Under the pieces are notes generated by a model. The model was not told the DNA's origin. It saw only the letters and a list, made by a program, of their open reading frames with translations, and did not search any database. A stretch of DNA of 64,000 nt from an uncultured Clostridia bacterium (GTDB lineage: Bacteria; Bacillota; Clostridia; TANB77; CAG-508). Made by a program: the position numbers and the translations under genes. Below are positions 63,931 through 64,000 of this stretch, piece after piece (position 1 is the first letter of the stretch; each line of letters starts with the position of its first letter). The stretch covers positions 10,985 to 74,984 of the forward strand of contig CAKOWZ010000009.1 in NCBI GenBank assembly GCA_934129745.1, given 5' to 3'.

Positions 63931-64000
63931 ATGATGTATATAGGAAACTTATTAGAGCCAACAGTAGATTATGTTTTTAAAAGAATTTTTGGACATATTG
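63931..64000 (+). CDS. Start of an Rpn/PDDEXK-family nuclease, cut by the window edge
   Basis: ATG 63931 or 63934 follows GCGAAAGGA. The visible residues MYIGNLLEPTVDYVFKRIFGHI match the N-terminal LLxPxxDxVFKxIFG pattern of Rpn-type (PD-(D/E)XK nuclease family transposase) proteins, which promote recombination. The catalytic part lies outside the window. These genes often occur in accessory or repeat-rich regions. Confidence 0.7.
   Translation, partial: MMYIGNLLEPTVDYVFKRIFGHI

Overview
The window is about 64 kb of very AT-rich DNA (I estimate 25-30% GC by eye) with strong AGGAGG-type ribosome binding sites and sharp TTGACA-17-TATAAT promoters. The gene set is that of a spore-forming, Gram-positive member of the Clostridia (Bacillota): spoVAD/spoVAE, murB-yvcK-holA, infC-rpmI-rplT, rplU-rpmA-trpS-obgE, a polA without proofreading motifs, a sufCBDSU operon and class II tRNA-Tyr. 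An uncultured gut lineage is my inference; no rRNA gene is present to place it.

Layout. (1) 1-7550 is an accessory region: a GNAT-like protein, a frameshifted EamA-type transporter, two related P-loop kinase-like proteins, a histidine phosphatase, a C45 hydrolase, a partly deleted transposase, a foreign higher-GC gene, an IS3 remnant and a small gene cut off by it. (2) 7939-12012 is the most unusual locus. It encodes two proteins with duplicated Csx3-like domains. One of them carries the N-terminal P-loop ATPase of the Csx3-AAA type and is followed 3 bp later by a LysR regulator. No cas gene or CRISPR array is present anywhere in the window. (3) 12267-15146 holds a BI-1 membrane protein, a left-handed beta-helix acyltransferase-like protein and a repeat-bearing hypothetical gene. 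(4) 15185-42188 is core chromosome: cell wall, replication, translation, sporulation, SOS and cell shape, with regulated leaders before infC and rplU. (5) 42235-54682 holds tRNA-Tyr, exoA, mgtA, two AMP-forming acyl ligases, polA, a lytic transglycosylase, galE and a large surface protein. (6) 54831-62473 holds pncC, a DtxR-family regulator with a clear operator, the suf iron-sulfur operon and mnmA. (7) 62559-64000 is accessory again: an attenuator-like leader before a truncated GNAT gene, a P-loop protein, and the start of an Rpn/PDDEXK nuclease.

How they work together. SufCBDSU builds Fe-S clusters, and the DtxR-type repressor just upstream probably links this to iron. SufS could also supply sulfur to MnmA for tRNA thiolation. 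RecQ, LexA, PolA, ExoA and DnaE are repair and replication functions. MurB, MreB, YvcK and the lytic transglycosylase act on the envelope.

Two sequence-level themes run through the window. Three genes (an EamA transporter, spoVAE and dnaE) each carry one single-base frameshift, which looks more like assembly error than decay, at least for dnaE. A palindromic repeat with core GGGACGCGTCCC occurs at five intergenic places, and in one case supplies the last codons of a gene.
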